Both the position numbers and the translations under genes were made by a program. This document shows, piece by piece, positions 32,391-44,490 of a stretch of DNA of 64,000 nucleotides. The first letter of the stretch is position 1, and each line of letters opens with the position of its first letter. Below the pieces are notes generated by a model. It worked only from the letters and a program-made list of their open reading frames with translations. It ran no database searches and was not told the origin of the DNA. Origin of the DNA: Agaricus subrufescens (taxonomy: Eukaryota > Basidiomycota > Agaricomycetes > Agaricales > Agaricaceae); assembly GCA_029945375.1 (NCBI GenBank), contig CM057057.1:5456001-5520000 (forward strand). The letters are read 5' to 3'.

Positions 32391-35006
32391 ATGCCTCGTA
32401 GCTGGAAAACAGACAATGTAAAGGAATGGCTATCGTGTTTCTTTGTTCCTGTGGGCAATATTGTCCATTCACCTTCCGGTAAGCTCCTTCATGCAGTCTC
32501 AAGGGAACTACTAATTCAACCTACACACAGGTTTGCCCCAACAAAGGAACTCCCCTACTGCAAACCATGACACCTGTGTATCCCAGCCGAGGCAGGAAGA
32601 AAAGGATTATGACCAAATCATATCAAGTGGTAGGCAATTCTACTAGTCTCTCATATTACTAAGGCTTATATCACCCTCGTAAACTGTAGGCCTAGCTCCA
32701 CTGTCACTGGGTCCCGTTCTTGGCGCTGCCCCAAAACACTCCGCTCACACTCGATCCCTGCGCTCCCATCCCAAGACTCGGTCCAAGTTACTTATCCAAA
32801 TGAAAGCTTGGTTTAATAGCAAAATACAACAAGAATTGCTCCTGTGGATAAATGGCGACACTGGCATTGGAAAGTCAAGTGTTCTCCAGGCATTTGCAGA
32901 GTACCTTGGCCAAGAACAAAGGCTTGGAGCGTCGATATTTGTTTGTCAAGAAACCAGACACAACAACCCACACTACATTTTTCTCACTATCACTACTCAG
33001 TTATCCATCCAAATCGGAGCATATCGTAACTTCGTCATTGAGCAACTGAAACTTGACCCTGAATTACCATACAAGGATATCAAAGCACAGTTTGCGGCTT
33101 TGATTGTTGAGCCATTTGGAGAGATGAAGATCGGAGGGAGTGGTAAGTGGTGGGGTATCTTATTGGATGGACTTGATGAACTTGAAGGAGAAAATACACA
33201 ATGTGAAATCATTAGGCTCACTACTGCCTTTGCCAATAAATATCGCAGTCTCCCCCTGTTCTGGATCATTTCAAGCCGTTGGGAGCCACACATATCCAAC
33301 ACATTTACTCACAGTGGAGGTCGGAGCTACAGGCCATTTTGTCTCCCACCCAACTCTACCAAAGCCTGTGAGGAGGTTGAGCATTTTTTACAATTAGGCT
33401 TTGAAGCAATAAGGAAGAAACACCGCAATAGCATTCCGAAATACTGGCCTAGCTATACCGAATTCCTGATACTCACCACAGCAGCCTCAGGTCTTTTGGT
33501 CTATGCTGAAGCAGTCATGCAATTCATCAACAACTATGCTCAGCCCTATCTTGCTCAAGTCAGCCCCAGTGAAGCTATCCCCATCCGGCAAGATCTCGCT
33601 CAGACCAATGGCAGTCAAGCCAATCTCATTCAATCGGATACTATCCAGGCTCCTCCCAGCCAGGTGGAGCTCGTGCATGCTGGCGCAACCCAGTCCATTC
33701 CTATTCAGGCCTTGCTCATGCCACTCCCACTCAGGTCAATTTTGCTCAGGGCAACCTAACTCAGGCAGGTCTTGCTCACACGGGTCCTCTTCAGCTTGGG
33801 CCTGTTGAGCACCTGACACGTCTCGTATCCATTATCAACAACTACAATACCTCTTCAATGGTAGTCGACCCTATCATTCATTTAGATGCCCTTTATAAGG
33901 AAACACTTTGCTCAATTCTACTGGATGACCGGCCGTTGGCTCAGCAGTTACTTGCCTACATTGTTCATGTCAAGACGATTCAGTTCAGAGAGGCAGTTTT
34001 ACCTCAGAGCCTTCAAACTCTGAGAGGAATGGCCATCCTATTCGACCTCCATCACACCATTCATCCCTGCCTGCTGATCTGTCACTCGACGATCAAAGTG
34101 TCCGATTGGAACATAGCCCATGAGAAAAGCTTAACATTCCTTCATATATCATTTGTCGACTACCTTCAAGATCGAGACAGAGCCAAGGATTTCTATGTTG
34201 GTGATGCTCGAGATGTTACAAATCATATCGCATTGTGCGTTCTTAAACTTTGGAACAACTATCATAGGGGCACCGGTATGTACCATCTTGCGTATTGAGG
34301 AGACTATTAATGTTGAGTATGCCAGAAGGATCTACTTGGCATGAATATTGTTCAAATTGGCACAATGACATGCTGTCCCAGGCCACTGCAAAATTCCATA
34401 CAAAACTCTTCTGTGATCTTGTCATTCTTACAAGAAATCTAGTGTATTACACCCTCTCCCAGCAACCAGATTTGACAGTGTACACGGAGCTATGCAGGGT
34501 CGACATGATTAAGTTATGTCATTGCTTTGGCGCGTGAGATTTGTGGGATTTTGTGAATACACTGGTGGTAAAGTACTCTGAACTTCTTGATCATACCTTG
34601 AGTTCTCAATATTTCATAGGAACAAGGGAGCCGTGTCACTGACACCGAACTTCTCCAAACAATGCCGCTTAAGGACCTCGGATTTGAAGACCTTGATTGG
34701 AAACTCCTGAGCACAGCTAGCATCCATTATAAGAGGGGAAAATCTAATCTAGAGTGTATTTTATGACAGGTGAGTTTGATTCGTCTAGATTCAAAATTTG
34801 CCTGAATTCTTATCATCTTTGCATTGCTCTAGCCACATTCCAAAAGCAAGTTGAAGGCATACGTATCTGAGCTAAAATCCCTTCAGGCTGGTACAGAGGA
34901 TTTACCAGTAATTATCTTTGGGGGTGTGCGTGAAGGAAGGGTTGCAGTTTTCCAACATAACTTACAAGATGGACTCCATAGATATATTGTTCCGTTCCCC
35001 AAATAA
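32391..35006 (+). pseudogene. NACHT-domain NTPase (fungal NLR-like), frameshifted
   Basis: Proposed exons: 32391-32478 (MPRSWKTDNVKEW), 32531-32629, 32690-34275, 34326 to about 34,533, a segment from 34620, and a last exon 34833-35006. The NACHT core shows Walker A GDTGIGKSS, Walker B ILLDGLDEL and WIISSRWEPH. Behind it is a Gln/Ala/Pro-rich repeat region (33,530-33,800). The frame breaks there near 33,707 (stop at 33757-33759); the helical part resumes in another frame with LDALYKETLCSILL and LTFLHISFVDYLQD, motifs typical of basidiomycete NACHT proteins. No WD40, ankyrin or TPR repeats follow. Such proteins are signal-dependent NTPases linked to fungal non-self recognition; here that is inference. 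Boundaries after 34,530 are uncertain. Confidence 0.65.
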
Positions 35007-36695
35007 GTTCGTCATGTCTTAGACCCATGTTTTTTGCCACTAATCCAATCTGCAATAGGTGAATACATGTGACGCTACTTAGAAAGCGGGACTGAGTATT
35101 AGACGTGAATGGTTAGGATGTTGTCAGTTGAGAACTACCACTACAAGGATGGAAGGATCATAGGGTCTGCAGTAGTATATGCCTGGTCCAGGCAAGCCGC
35201 TTTCACTCCGTTTTGCACCTCTCTGATGCTACAACAATGAGTGTTCTCTATTTAGCTGTTTCATTCCGTCTGGTCATGGCCTACATTTAATAAACGCAGC
35301 TACTCCCCTCAACTTATCATATGGACCTACACGTAATAAATGAACATTACTCGACCAACATTTAATACAAAAAACGGGCAAGACATACTGTATGGCCACT
35401 GCATCAACTATAGCAACCGCAAACCCTCCAGTGACTTTGCTTCCTTATCATCAATTGACTCCCCTCTCGTAGGCTCTTGTCTGCCCCATTCCCCAGGCAA
35501 TATCCAGTCTCCCACTCTGAGGGCAAATTCAATCAGAAATCTTGATATACAGTAGATCAATGCATTAATTCCTTGATTGGGAAGTGCTTCGATGCAATAG
35601 ACAAGTATGTGGGATTATGTCTCACGTCTGATCAAAACATTCACTGACATCATTGCGGGAAGAGAAGTTGGATGTTAATGTGGCATCTGCATGGATGGGT
35701 AGATATAAGAGGAATGGCTACTGATCCCGCAGAAAAAAATTAGTCTCCCAGTCTTCTCAAACAGACTAACACCAAACTGGAAACAAATGGAGTCTGTCAC
35801 TTGTGCACCATGGACAGAAGGTGGATAACTGGTCATGAGCTCCAGCTGCAAACGCCTTTTCAACTCTCACCGTCAATTCAAGTGAAAAGTGACAGAATGA
35901 TTGTGAGGGTAACTCTGAGTGCCTGATTCTGCCGCTCACACCCGGTTACACGTCCGCTCTCATTAGAGCATCAGTTTGAATGCTTGCATGAGGGGCCTAA
36001 GTCACTAGAGCAGTAGGGGGACCCGGGGTCTATGAGCAAGGTGGAGAAAAAACAAGGCACTGTGTTCGGGCCAAGCAGCTTACAACACCAACCTTGTACC
36101 CCAATTAGGCACTGAGTTTCAAAGAGGTACGGACATCAAATTAACCCTGCTATGATTGAGCTCAAAGCCCCGGCCTCTGGCTGTTCCATGAGTGGACCTG
36201 GATTGTATGGACTTTGCACAAGCATGCAGAAAGCAGTTAACGCATGTTCTTATGATGATGTCTTCCAGGGTCCATCACCGATCTTTTGGCACCATTCTAA
36301 TGTTACTTCATCATTTGGTGACTTTGGCGGGCTTGTCCATATGGTTGTAAAAGGTTCTGATTTGAGAACCAACAATCTTGCTATCCATCAATCACTTTGG
36401 CGCCCATCTCATCACGGGAGCAGTTAGGATAGACATCTTATGCTGCTTGCATCATCTCCTTAACCTAAGCTCCACCTTCCCAGCTACTTTTTGTGAGGCT
36501 AAATTTGCTTGACATGGATGTGTGCCACGTACGGGATAATCTAGCCGAATGTGATCAAGGCATGGAAGGTGGTCCTTCATGATGCTGCAAGCATTTGATT
36601 TCCTTCTGGTCATTCATCGGCAAGTTTCAATTGTCAAACATAACATCCACCCAATTTTAGTGCCATGGATAGGCTTGTCGCCTGATAGTGAGAGG
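35007..36695. other. Intergenic stretch with a weakly duplicated segment
   Basis: No gene recognised. Part of it, about 35,390-35,720, resembles 57,760-58,090 (shared GCATACTGTATG, a CTTGATxGxGAAG block, and a stretch before GTTAAxGTGGCA). Both may be relics of one duplicated locus. Confidence 0.4.
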
Positions 36696-36700
36696 GTAGA

Positions 36701-36992
36701 TGTTACGACCTTATAGCGATTAGCTCAGGTTGCAACTTAAGGCAAAGACTTGAGAGCGATAAGGGAATATAGCAAGTTGGTAAAGCATAAGGAATACAGA
36801 GTATTACTATGCTACTTATAGATGAGTCAACTACCTAATAATAGAAGGAGAAGTCGGGCTGAGTAAGTATGCCTGAGGTGTCTGACTAACGATGAGGACA
36901 AGTATATGGAAATGGATAGGCAAGCATATGGTCATGGAGTGGTAGCATGTGGTCCTGGGTCAGGGGGACAATAACCAAAATAGATTGTAACA
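36701..36992 (-). repeat. Gypsy-2 3' LTR
   Basis: 292 bp, plus-strand ends TGTTACGACC and GATTGTAACA. In element sense it is preceded by a purine-rich ACGGAGGGTGA tract. Confidence 0.93.
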
Positions 36993-37032
36993 TCACCCTC
37001 CGTTCAGGCTTCGGACATCGATCAAAGCTAGG

Positions 37033-37486
37033 TCAAACATGTGTGAAGAGGTTGTTGAGGAGTTTTCTCTTGGTGTCAGCCATAATCCATTGACTAGAAT
37101 GTTTGTTGTAGCTGATGAAGTGTGGGGCGTTGTCTCGTCCTCTGGTGATGATGCAAGCGGGTAGTCCTTTAAAGGTTTCCTTTTTTCCTTTCTTGTTGAG
37201 TAGGACAGTGAGGATGACGTTCCAGTATGAGGCTCTTTCTCTGGGTGACTTGTTTTGATCATTGCTGTGGGTAAAGGCGTACGAGGTGGGACATCTAAAC
37301 TCAGTAGGGGTTGGGGCAGTGGGGATGAAACCCAGATAACTGAAGAGTGCTTCGGCTTCTTTGGCAAATTCGGGAGAGTGGATGTTGTGCAAGGGTAGAG
37401 TGTAGGTGCTGGATGTAGTCAATGTGGATGGTTTTGTCAATGGGGATGGCGATGGTGTGGATAGTTGGGTTGGTGTTGGGATTCAT
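37033..37486 (-). pseudogene. Gypsy-2 accessory frame 2 (3' of pol)
   Basis: Begins MNPNTNPTIHTIAIP at 37486; a frameshift near 37,400 moves the reading into a frame that stays open to 37033. That part reads as a compact protein (FAKEAEALFSYLGFIP, SYWNVILTVLLNKKG, PACIITRGRDNAPHF). I recognise no family. Its position between the chromodomain and the 3' LTR is unusual for Ty3/Gypsy elements. Confidence 0.5.
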
Positions 37487-37613
37487 ATTGGCTAGGAGTG
37501 CGAGCAAGGGTGTGAATTGAGTGGTTAGTGAAATGTTGGGCAGGTTTCGATGAGAAGAAAACAAAAGCAAATGGATTTTTTATACAAGTTCCTTCCTCCC
37601 TATTAGGCAACAA

Positions 37614-38030
37614 CTACTGTTGCTGGTTGTTGTTGTTCTCATCGGCCTGATTTCCCCATCCATTCTCCCAGGTTCCATTTGTGTTCCATCTGTTCACATT
37701 TGGGTTAATCTCCTCGGTGAGATCTCTTAGTTCTGCTTCCATCAAATCCAACTTTTGTTTGATCTTCTTGATCAGCTGCCTCTCTTTTCTCATGGTGGTG
37801 ACCATGTGGTCTTTCTCTTCGGTGGTTGGAGCATCTACTCCTTTGGGGCAATCGTAGATTAGGGGGGTGTAGGTGTGTGCATACCGATTGTCCACATTGG
37901 TGACTGCGGCTAGTATTTCCAGTAGTTCTCATTTGGCAGAGCTTCAGAAAGAGTTGATGATGAGGTTATGGTAAGCCTCTTGTTTGGTGGGGGGAATGGT
38001 GTCGGTGGTAGTGGATTGTTGGGTGCTCAT
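37614..38030 (-). pseudogene. Gypsy-2 accessory frame 1 (3' of pol), coiled-coil
   Basis: Starts MSTQQSTTTDTIPP at 38030 and reads in one frame to 37614 apart from two stops near 37,930-37,950. The C-terminal part is charged and helical (RKERQLIKKIKQKLDLMEAE), a likely coiled coil, then Asn/Gln-rich. No known family. It starts just downstream of the chromodomain end. Confidence 0.5.
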
Positions 38031-38090
38031 GATGTCTTCTTCGAACCAATAGGCGATGCTATACCGTTTGTTTGGAGGGCAGAGTTCCTT

Positions 38091-41000
38091 TTATAGGTTG
38101 TTTGTGGTTTGGTACTTGTCTAGGATTTCCTTGGCATTCTCAAGGTCAGTAGTGTTTTGCCATGTGTCCTCGGAGTTGTCGTATCCTTTCCAATGTACCA
38201 GGTATTGGATTCTTCAGCCTTTCTTGCGGTGTCCACGGATTTCTTCGACTTCATATTCTTCCTCGTTGTTAATGATGTTGGGAGGGGGTGGAGGTGGAGT
38301 TTTTTGACAGTCGTATTCTGGTTTGATGAATTTGGTGAGAAGGGATGAATGGAAGATGTCGTGAATAGTCCAGGTTTCAGGTATTTTCAGGCAGAAGGAT
38401 GTTTCTCTGACTGCTTCTAGAATTTCAAAAGGTCTGTACTGCTTGTTGTCCATTTTTCCAGAAGGGCGGTTTGATCATATGTTGGTGGCTTCTAGGAAAA
38501 CTCAATCTCCTTTGAGTAACGGATGTTTTAGCCGTTTCAGGTTTCCTCTTTTGGTCATGGTGGAGTTGTATTCTTCCAAAGATGCGTGTGCTTCATTTCA
38601 GGTTTTTGCCAATTCCATGGTGAATTCACTGGCAAGTGGGTTTATTGAATCTAAAGATAGGTTTCCTTTCCATGGGTGTGAACCATAATTGAGGAAGAAA
38701 GGGGTTTGTCCAGTGGCAGCATGTGTTTTGTCGTTGTATTGGAATTCTGCAGTGGGGAGCCATTTTGCCCAATCATTTTGTTTATAATTAACAAAATTTC
38801 TTAGGTAAGCTTCAACTTCTTGGTTGATTCTTTCCATCTGTCCATCGGTTTGGGGTTGGTAGGCAGTGGAAAGATTTCGTTCAATGCCGAGTGCGGTGCA
38901 TAGTTCTTTCATGAATTTGGAGGTGAATTGAGGTCCTCTGTCACTAATGATTTGTTTGGGGATACCGTGGATGCGCCATATGTCTTTCTTGTAGATGTCA
39001 GCTAGTTGTTTGGATGTGAGGGACGTTTCAGTGGGTATAAGGTGAATCATTTTGGAGAATCTGTCGACTATGACGAGTATGGTGTCGTGTTCCTTGGATT
39101 TAGGTAGGGGTCCGATCATATCAATGAAGATTTCCTGCCATGGTGCTTTGGGTATCAGTAAAGGTTTGAGTGGGGTGTGGCCAGGTTGTCGGTTGATCTT
39201 GTTCCTTTGACATTTGGTGCATCCTGACAAATCTTTTGACGTCCGTTTTGATCGTGGGCCACCAATAGGTTCTTTTTACGAGTTTGAGCATGCGGTAGGA
39301 GCCTGGGTGTCCAATATCGGGTGGATTGTGATGGTCTAGGAGGATGTTTTCTCTGAGTTTCGGTTCATTTGGTACATATATTTTGCCGTTGCGGTAGATG
39401 ATTCCGTTTTCTTTCCAGAAGGAGTCAGGTCGTTTGTTCATTTCTTGTGTGACTCGGTGTTCAGGCTTCGTGGCATTTTGGATTACTTTTAGGATGTGGG
39501 AGTCTGTGGAGATACTGAAGTTTTAGTTCTGGAGGAGGGTTATTTTCAGTGATGTGGGTAGTTTGGATAGGGTTCGTAGGATTATTTGGTCCTTGAACAT
39601 TTCAATTTTGGGGTTTTCTTCTCCGGTTTCATGTCTGAAAAGTCTTGATAGGATGTCTGCTTTTACGTTGGCTTTACCGGGTATGTGTTGGAGCAGGTAA
39701 TCGTATTCTTATAGCATGAGGTACCATCGGGCTTGTTGGGCGTTGAGTTTTTGGGGTTCTCTGAAGTATTTTAGGTTCTCATGATCGGTCCAGATTTCAA
39801 ATTGATGTTTGGCGTCCAAAAGGTAATGCCTCCAGTTCTTTATGGCTTTGACTATTGCTAGTAGTTCCTTGTCATAGATTTTGTAGTTCTTTTTGGTGTT
39901 GGTGAGTGATTTTGACATGAAGGCAACTGGGTGCCATTTTCCTTGTTGTTCTTGGGAGAGTACTGCTCCAATTCCAACGTTTGAGGTGTCAGTTTCCAAT
40001 CGGAATCGTCCTTCATTGGCCGGTAGGGCTAGTACAGGTTTGTTAGTTATAGTGGTTTTGATGGCGTCGAAAGCTTTCTGTTCTCCTTGGGACCAGTTCC
40101 ACGGTTTGGGGTCTTTACCTCCTTTCAAGGCATTGAGCGGTGCTGCAAGAGTGCTAAAGTCTTGGATGAAGCACCTATAGAAGTTAGCAAATCCCAGGAA
40201 TTGTTCAACGTCCTTGATGCAGGCTGGGTTTTTCCAGTTTCGAACTGACTCGATCTTTTTGGTTTCCATACTCGCTTGGCTGTCACCGATGACGGTTCCC
40301 AGCATCGAAATTTTAGTTGTGTTGAATTCGCATTTGGTTCTTTTGAAACATAGGTTGTTCTTGTCCACAATCTTTGGGAAGCATATGGTTCAGTCTTCTA
40401 GTTCTTGGAGAGAGTCAGCAGGAATGGCGAAGTCGTCAATGTAATTGACTAGTGAACCATCTTGGATAATTTCTCAGAAAGTAATGGTCATCCAGCGGGA
40501 GGACGTGGCCGGAGAGTTGCACATTCCGAAGAACATTACCATTGGTTCAAAAAGTCCGCAGTTGGTGAGTATAGCACCTTTCCATTCATCTCCTTCTTTG
40601 ATTTGTACATTGTTATACCCCCAGATGATGTCAAGTTTATTGAAGTACTTGGCATGTTTGAGTTTTCCGATGACTTCACTGATGAGTGGGAGTGGGCTTT
40701 TGTCTTTGATTGTAACCTCGTTAAGTTTCCTGTAGTCCTGGCATAGGCAAAGGGATCCATCTTTCTTTGGTACAAAAAAACATGGGGCAGCGTATGGGCT
40801 TTTGGATGGTCGGATGCGTTTGGTGGCTAGGTTTCCGTCCAGGAATTTGTTTAGTTCGATTTCTTCCTTCAGGGTCATCTCGTATACTTTAGCTGATATG
40901 TCGTTTGGGGCGTTTGGCAGTAGATTGACTTTGTGGTCCCATTGGGTTCAATCGGGTAATTTGTTGAAGTTTTTTCGGTTGAATAGGTGGGTGTATGGTC

Positions 41001-41810
41001 GCATGTAATTGGGTAGGTCCATTGGGTTCGTTGGGTCAGGTTCCTTTTCTTCTTCGAAGTTTTCCCAGTTAGTTTGAAGTCGTTGTAAGTGTTCCGGTAG
41101 ATGGAAGTCTGTATGTTGGATGGAGCATTCTGGTGGACAGTGCGAGAAGGTGACAGTTCCTTTATTCCAGTCGATTTCCGGGTTGTGTTTCGTTAACCAG
41201 TCATGTCCGATGAATATGTCTGTGGAGTCCAGTTCTGTGACTACTGCGTCGATTGATTCTAGGTGTCCTTCAATGTTTAGATCCAGGTTTACAAATTTGG
41301 TAATGGGTTTCTTTCTGCTTGGTGTTCCGTCTGCATTTGTTGTTAGTATGGGTTTGTCCAGTTCATGGGTCGGGATTTGTTCTTGGCAAATGGTTTGTTT
41401 GTCGATACAAGTGTGGGTACATCCTGAGTCGAGCATGGTTTTGGCTGTGAAGGTTTGTCCATTTGGTTTGGTAATTTCAGATTGGAGGATTAGTTCTTGC
41501 ACTCCTAGTCGTTTTGAGGGTTGTTTTTGTGGGCAAACATATCGATTCTTCATATGACTAGGTACATTGGTTTGTGAGTTCGTGCCTACTCCAAACCTTT
41601 GGGAAAATCCTCTTTGACTTCTTCGACTGTTCCTTGCTCTCCGTTGGTGATGACTCAAATTTTGGCTTGTTGTTTCTTTGGGCTTCAGCATACTTTGGCA
41701 ATGTGACCTGGTTTGCCGCAATTATAGCATTCAATGTTAGATCTGGGGTATCCAGATCAGCATTCTTTCTTGATGTGGCCGAATTTGCCGCATTTGAGGC
41801 CTTTATCAAA
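38091..41810 (-). pseudogene. pol: Gypsy-2 gag tail and pol with chromodomain, multiply interrupted
   Basis: In order: two zinc knuckles at the LTR junction (LKCGKFGHIKKEC, missing its first Cys, and CYNCGKPGHIAKVC); protease MLDSGCTHTCID; reverse transcriptase with PYAAPCFFVPKKDGS and the box NYIDDFAIPA near 40,440; RNase H (ETDTSNVGIGAVL, DKELLAIVKA); integrase (HHNPPDIGHPG...CTKCQ, FIDMIGPLP, ISDRGPQF, QMERINQE); and a C-terminal chromodomain (YEVEEI...YLVHWKGY...EDTW). Stops occur at about 40,923, 40,474, 40,406, 39,709 and 38,214, among others. Several fit CGA-to-TGA, CAA-to-TAA or TGG-to-TGA. A frameshift near 39,228 splits the integrase zinc region. Confidence 0.85.
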
Positions 41811-42102
41811 TGTTACAACCTTATAGCGATTAGCTCAGGTTGCAACTTAAGGCAAAGACTTGAGAGCGATAAGGGAATATAGCAAGTTGGTAAAGCATAA
41901 GGAATACAGAGTATTACTATGCTACTTATAGATGAGTCAACTACCTAATAATAGAAGGAGAAGTCGGGCTGAGTAAGTATGCCTGAGGTGTCTGACTAAC
42001 GATGAGGACAAGTATATGGAAATGGATAGGCAAGCATATGGTCGTGGAGTGGTAGCATGTGGTCCTGGGTCAGGGGGACAATAACCAAAATAGATCGTAA
42101 CA
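41811..42102 (-). repeat. Gypsy-2 5' LTR
   Basis: 292 bp, same length as the 3' LTR, followed by the GTAGA duplication. In element sense it runs straight into the zinc-knuckle coding sequence, with no primer binding site. Confidence 0.92.
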
Positions 42103-42107
42103 GTAGA

Positions 42108-42745
42108 GTCTTGACATCAGTATTACGTAGAGTAAGGAAGATGCCTTCCTAAGTAAGCCAAATTTTTGACAGCATTAGTAAATGTTAAAGCAATTGATGA
42201 AACAATTCATTTGTGAACAGGGATATGGGCCTCTAGAGGACATTGAGATCTTGGTTATTAGTGAGTACCTCTTCCTGATGATGCTCAAGCCAAAAACAAG
42301 ACAATACCCCACAGTTTTTCTACCTGAGGCAGCACGTTAATACCCAACTTTGACGATGACTTGTTCAATTGCCCACGCTGGACCATTCTCTTTGCTTAGT
42401 TGCTGGGAGCAGGACATGGGCACTTGCAGAATCTGCCTGTGAATTATTTCAAACAACATCATGGAGTCAGCCTCAATCAACTTTGTTTTGTTTCTACAAG
42501 ATCTTGACTGGGTGAAAATGCATCCATTACAGGAGGCAGTCCATGAAGAAGAGAAGGAGACACTTAGGATCAGTGTTAGATGACCATTACTAATGTTTCC
42601 CCTAGATCATCCAGGAATAGCCTTGCTAGCTAGTCATCTTCTATTCAGCATGTCATGATATCTCCAGCTGACAACTTTGGCGCCTCCTCTTCGCTTCTTC
42701 AGTAAGGCCATTGTGCAAGTGATATCAGCTGACCTGGTATATATT
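42108..42745. other. Intergenic stretch, no gene recognised
   Basis: About 640 bp between Gypsy-2 and the Tc1 element, without a supported reading frame. Confidence 0.4.
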
Positions 42746-42747
42746 TA

Positions 42748-42967
42748 CAGTGACAGACAAAAGGGTTGCAATGTTTGGCACCCCTTCAAAGATACCGCTA
42801 TAGCGTGGGAACTATTGACTATGAAGTCACGTGAGCGGTACCATCTGATAGCCCTGCTTCTGTGCTTTCCCACAATATGCATATTATTATGTAATACTCA
42901 CTATTGATGGAGTTATAGGCAGTTTCCTGACAAAAGTCCATTGCAACCCTTTTGTCCATCTCAGTCA
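42748..42967 (+). repeat. Tc1 element left inverted repeat
   Basis: 220 bp. Its outer end carries GACAAAAGGGTTGCAATG (42756-42773) and its inner end carries the reverse complement (42939-42956), so each terminal repeat is itself bounded by a small palindromic pair. Confidence 0.9.
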
Positions 42968-42988
42968 CAAAGTACAAATCTCTACTAT

Positions 42989-44023
42989 TCAGTACTTTGT
43001 ATACCCTCCCTTGGCCTGAATCACTGCTTCCACTCTCCTAGGCATACTTTCTATCAGATTCTGACACACCTCTGGTTCTATCTTGTTCCACTCTATATCC
43101 ACCCTCTCCCAAAGTTCCTTTATCCCCCTTGGTGCTTCTTCATACTCCTCAAGCCTGAGTTTGAGATAATTCCACAGGTGTTCAATGGGGTTAAGATCAG
43201 GAGACTGTGCAGGCCATGGTAAAACATCAATTCCCTTGTCTTTGAACCAGTTTTGAGCTTTTTTGGACCTGTGTTTGGGGTCATTATCCTGCTGAAAGGT
43301 GAAATCCTCCCTCTCTTTCCCATAATACTCCAGGCTAGCCTCCAGATTCTCCTCCAAAATCTCAACATACAGTTCACCATCTATCTTACCTTCAATCTGG
43401 CATGCATAGCCACATCCTTCCCAGAATATACAACTCCACATCATCAAAGATCCTCTTCCAAACTTCAGAGTCCCAGACACCAGCCTATCATTCAAGCTCT
43501 CCCCCTGTTTTTTCTATACCCACTTCCTCCCATCTGAGCCTAGATGATTGATCTTAGTCTCATCAGACCATACAATACTCTTCCAGTCATCCACAGTCCA
43601 GTTTCTATGCTCTATAGCCCACTCCAATCTGTCCCTCTTATGCTTAGCAGTAAGAAGAGGACATTTAACCTTAACTACAGCCTTCATGCCAGTGTGGGAA
43701 AGATTTCTGCAAATAGTCTTTGAAGATACTGAGTGGGGGAGTGTATGGGTAAGCATTCTTTTGACTTGGGAGGCATTGTCAGCTTTCTGGGAGGTGATTA
43801 AGCGGATGACATAGCAGGTATCTGAAGGAGAAAGTAGCTTGGGACGGCCACCAGTGGGCTTGGCAAGCTCAGGTCTGTGCTTAGACCTGACTCTGGATAT
43901 AGTAGAGAGGTGTAGAACAGTTGTAGCAGAGATGTGATGAGCAGATGCTCCAGAGTCAAGCAAATGGAGGATGTGAGAGAGCTGACTGGTTGTAAGGGGC
44001 TTCATGGCTAAGGAGTGAGTCAA
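42989..44023 (-). pseudogene. Tc1/mariner DD34E transposase with one in-frame stop
   Basis: 344 codons read in a single frame apart from TAG at 43514-43516. The N-terminus is a helix-turn-helix DNA-binding region (SQLSHILHLLDSG, HLSTISRV, GRPKLLSP). Catalytic residues are the D of WSDETKIN, the D of FQQDNDPKH, and E after 34 residues in NPIEHLW, giving DD34E, the Tc1 signature. Only two pieces, 43514-44023 and 42989-43495, are open. The stop sits after RKWV, where related transposases often have Trp, so TGG-to-TAG is plausible. No other damage was seen. Confidence 0.9.
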
Positions 44024-44128
44024 TGATGCCTGTTATATATATAGGAGAGGTGGCTGTGCTGATTTTCACGTTTGTTGATTGTGGCTGTGCTGAATTTCAC
44101 TGTCAATCAACCTGACTTTGTTCAACTT

Positions 44129-44348
44129 TGACTGAGATGGACAAAAGGGTTGCAATGGACTTTTGTCAGGAAACTGCCTATAACTCCATCAATAGTGAGT
44201 ATTACATAATAATATGCATATTGTGGGAGAGCACAGAAGCAGGGCTATCAGATGGTACCGCTCACGTGACTTCATAGTTAATAGTTCCTACGCTATAGTG
44301 GTATCTTTGAAGGGGTGCCAAACATTGCAACCCTTTTGTCCGTCACTG
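44129..44348 (-). repeat. Tc1 element right inverted repeat
   Basis: Inverted copy of the left repeat, ending GTCCGTCACTG and followed by the TA target. It differs from the left repeat at a few positions, mostly transitions. Confidence 0.9.
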
Positions 44349-44490
44349 TACCTCGCAGAAACATTATGAGCCTTGTTCACCATACATCACCTGCCCATCT
44401 TCAACTTAGTCTTATGCACAATTGTCTCTATGCTAGTGTGCACCCTCTACTGTATTCTTTGATACATAGTTGACCATCATTCCAGCCAAG

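Larger units (their letters stand above)
36701..42102 (-). mobile_element. Gypsy-2: decayed chromovirus lacking its 5' interior
   Basis: 292-bp LTRs (36701-36992 and 41811-42102) flanked by the perfect 5-bp duplication GTAGA (36696-36700, 42103-42107). The LTRs differ at three positions, each C/T or G/A at a CpG. Internally, the 5' LTR abuts the gag zinc-knuckle region directly: no leader, primer site or gag N-terminus remains. Pol has many stops and at least one frameshift. Extra reading frames lie between the chromodomain and the 3' LTR. Confidence 0.92.
42748..44348 (-). mobile_element. Tc1/mariner DNA transposon with 220-bp inverted repeats
   Basis: 1601 bp flanked by TA on both sides (42746-42747 and 44349-44350), the Tc1/mariner target. 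Inverted repeats of about 220 bp (42748-42967 and 44129-44348) start CAGTGAC and match with only a few differences. Inside is a minus-strand DD34E transposase with one stop codon. Confidence 0.95.

Noticed and set aside
43253..43814. Plus-strand frames of 88-94 codons in the Tc1 element
   Set aside because: They are antisense to the transposase, whose DD34E motifs fix the coding strand.
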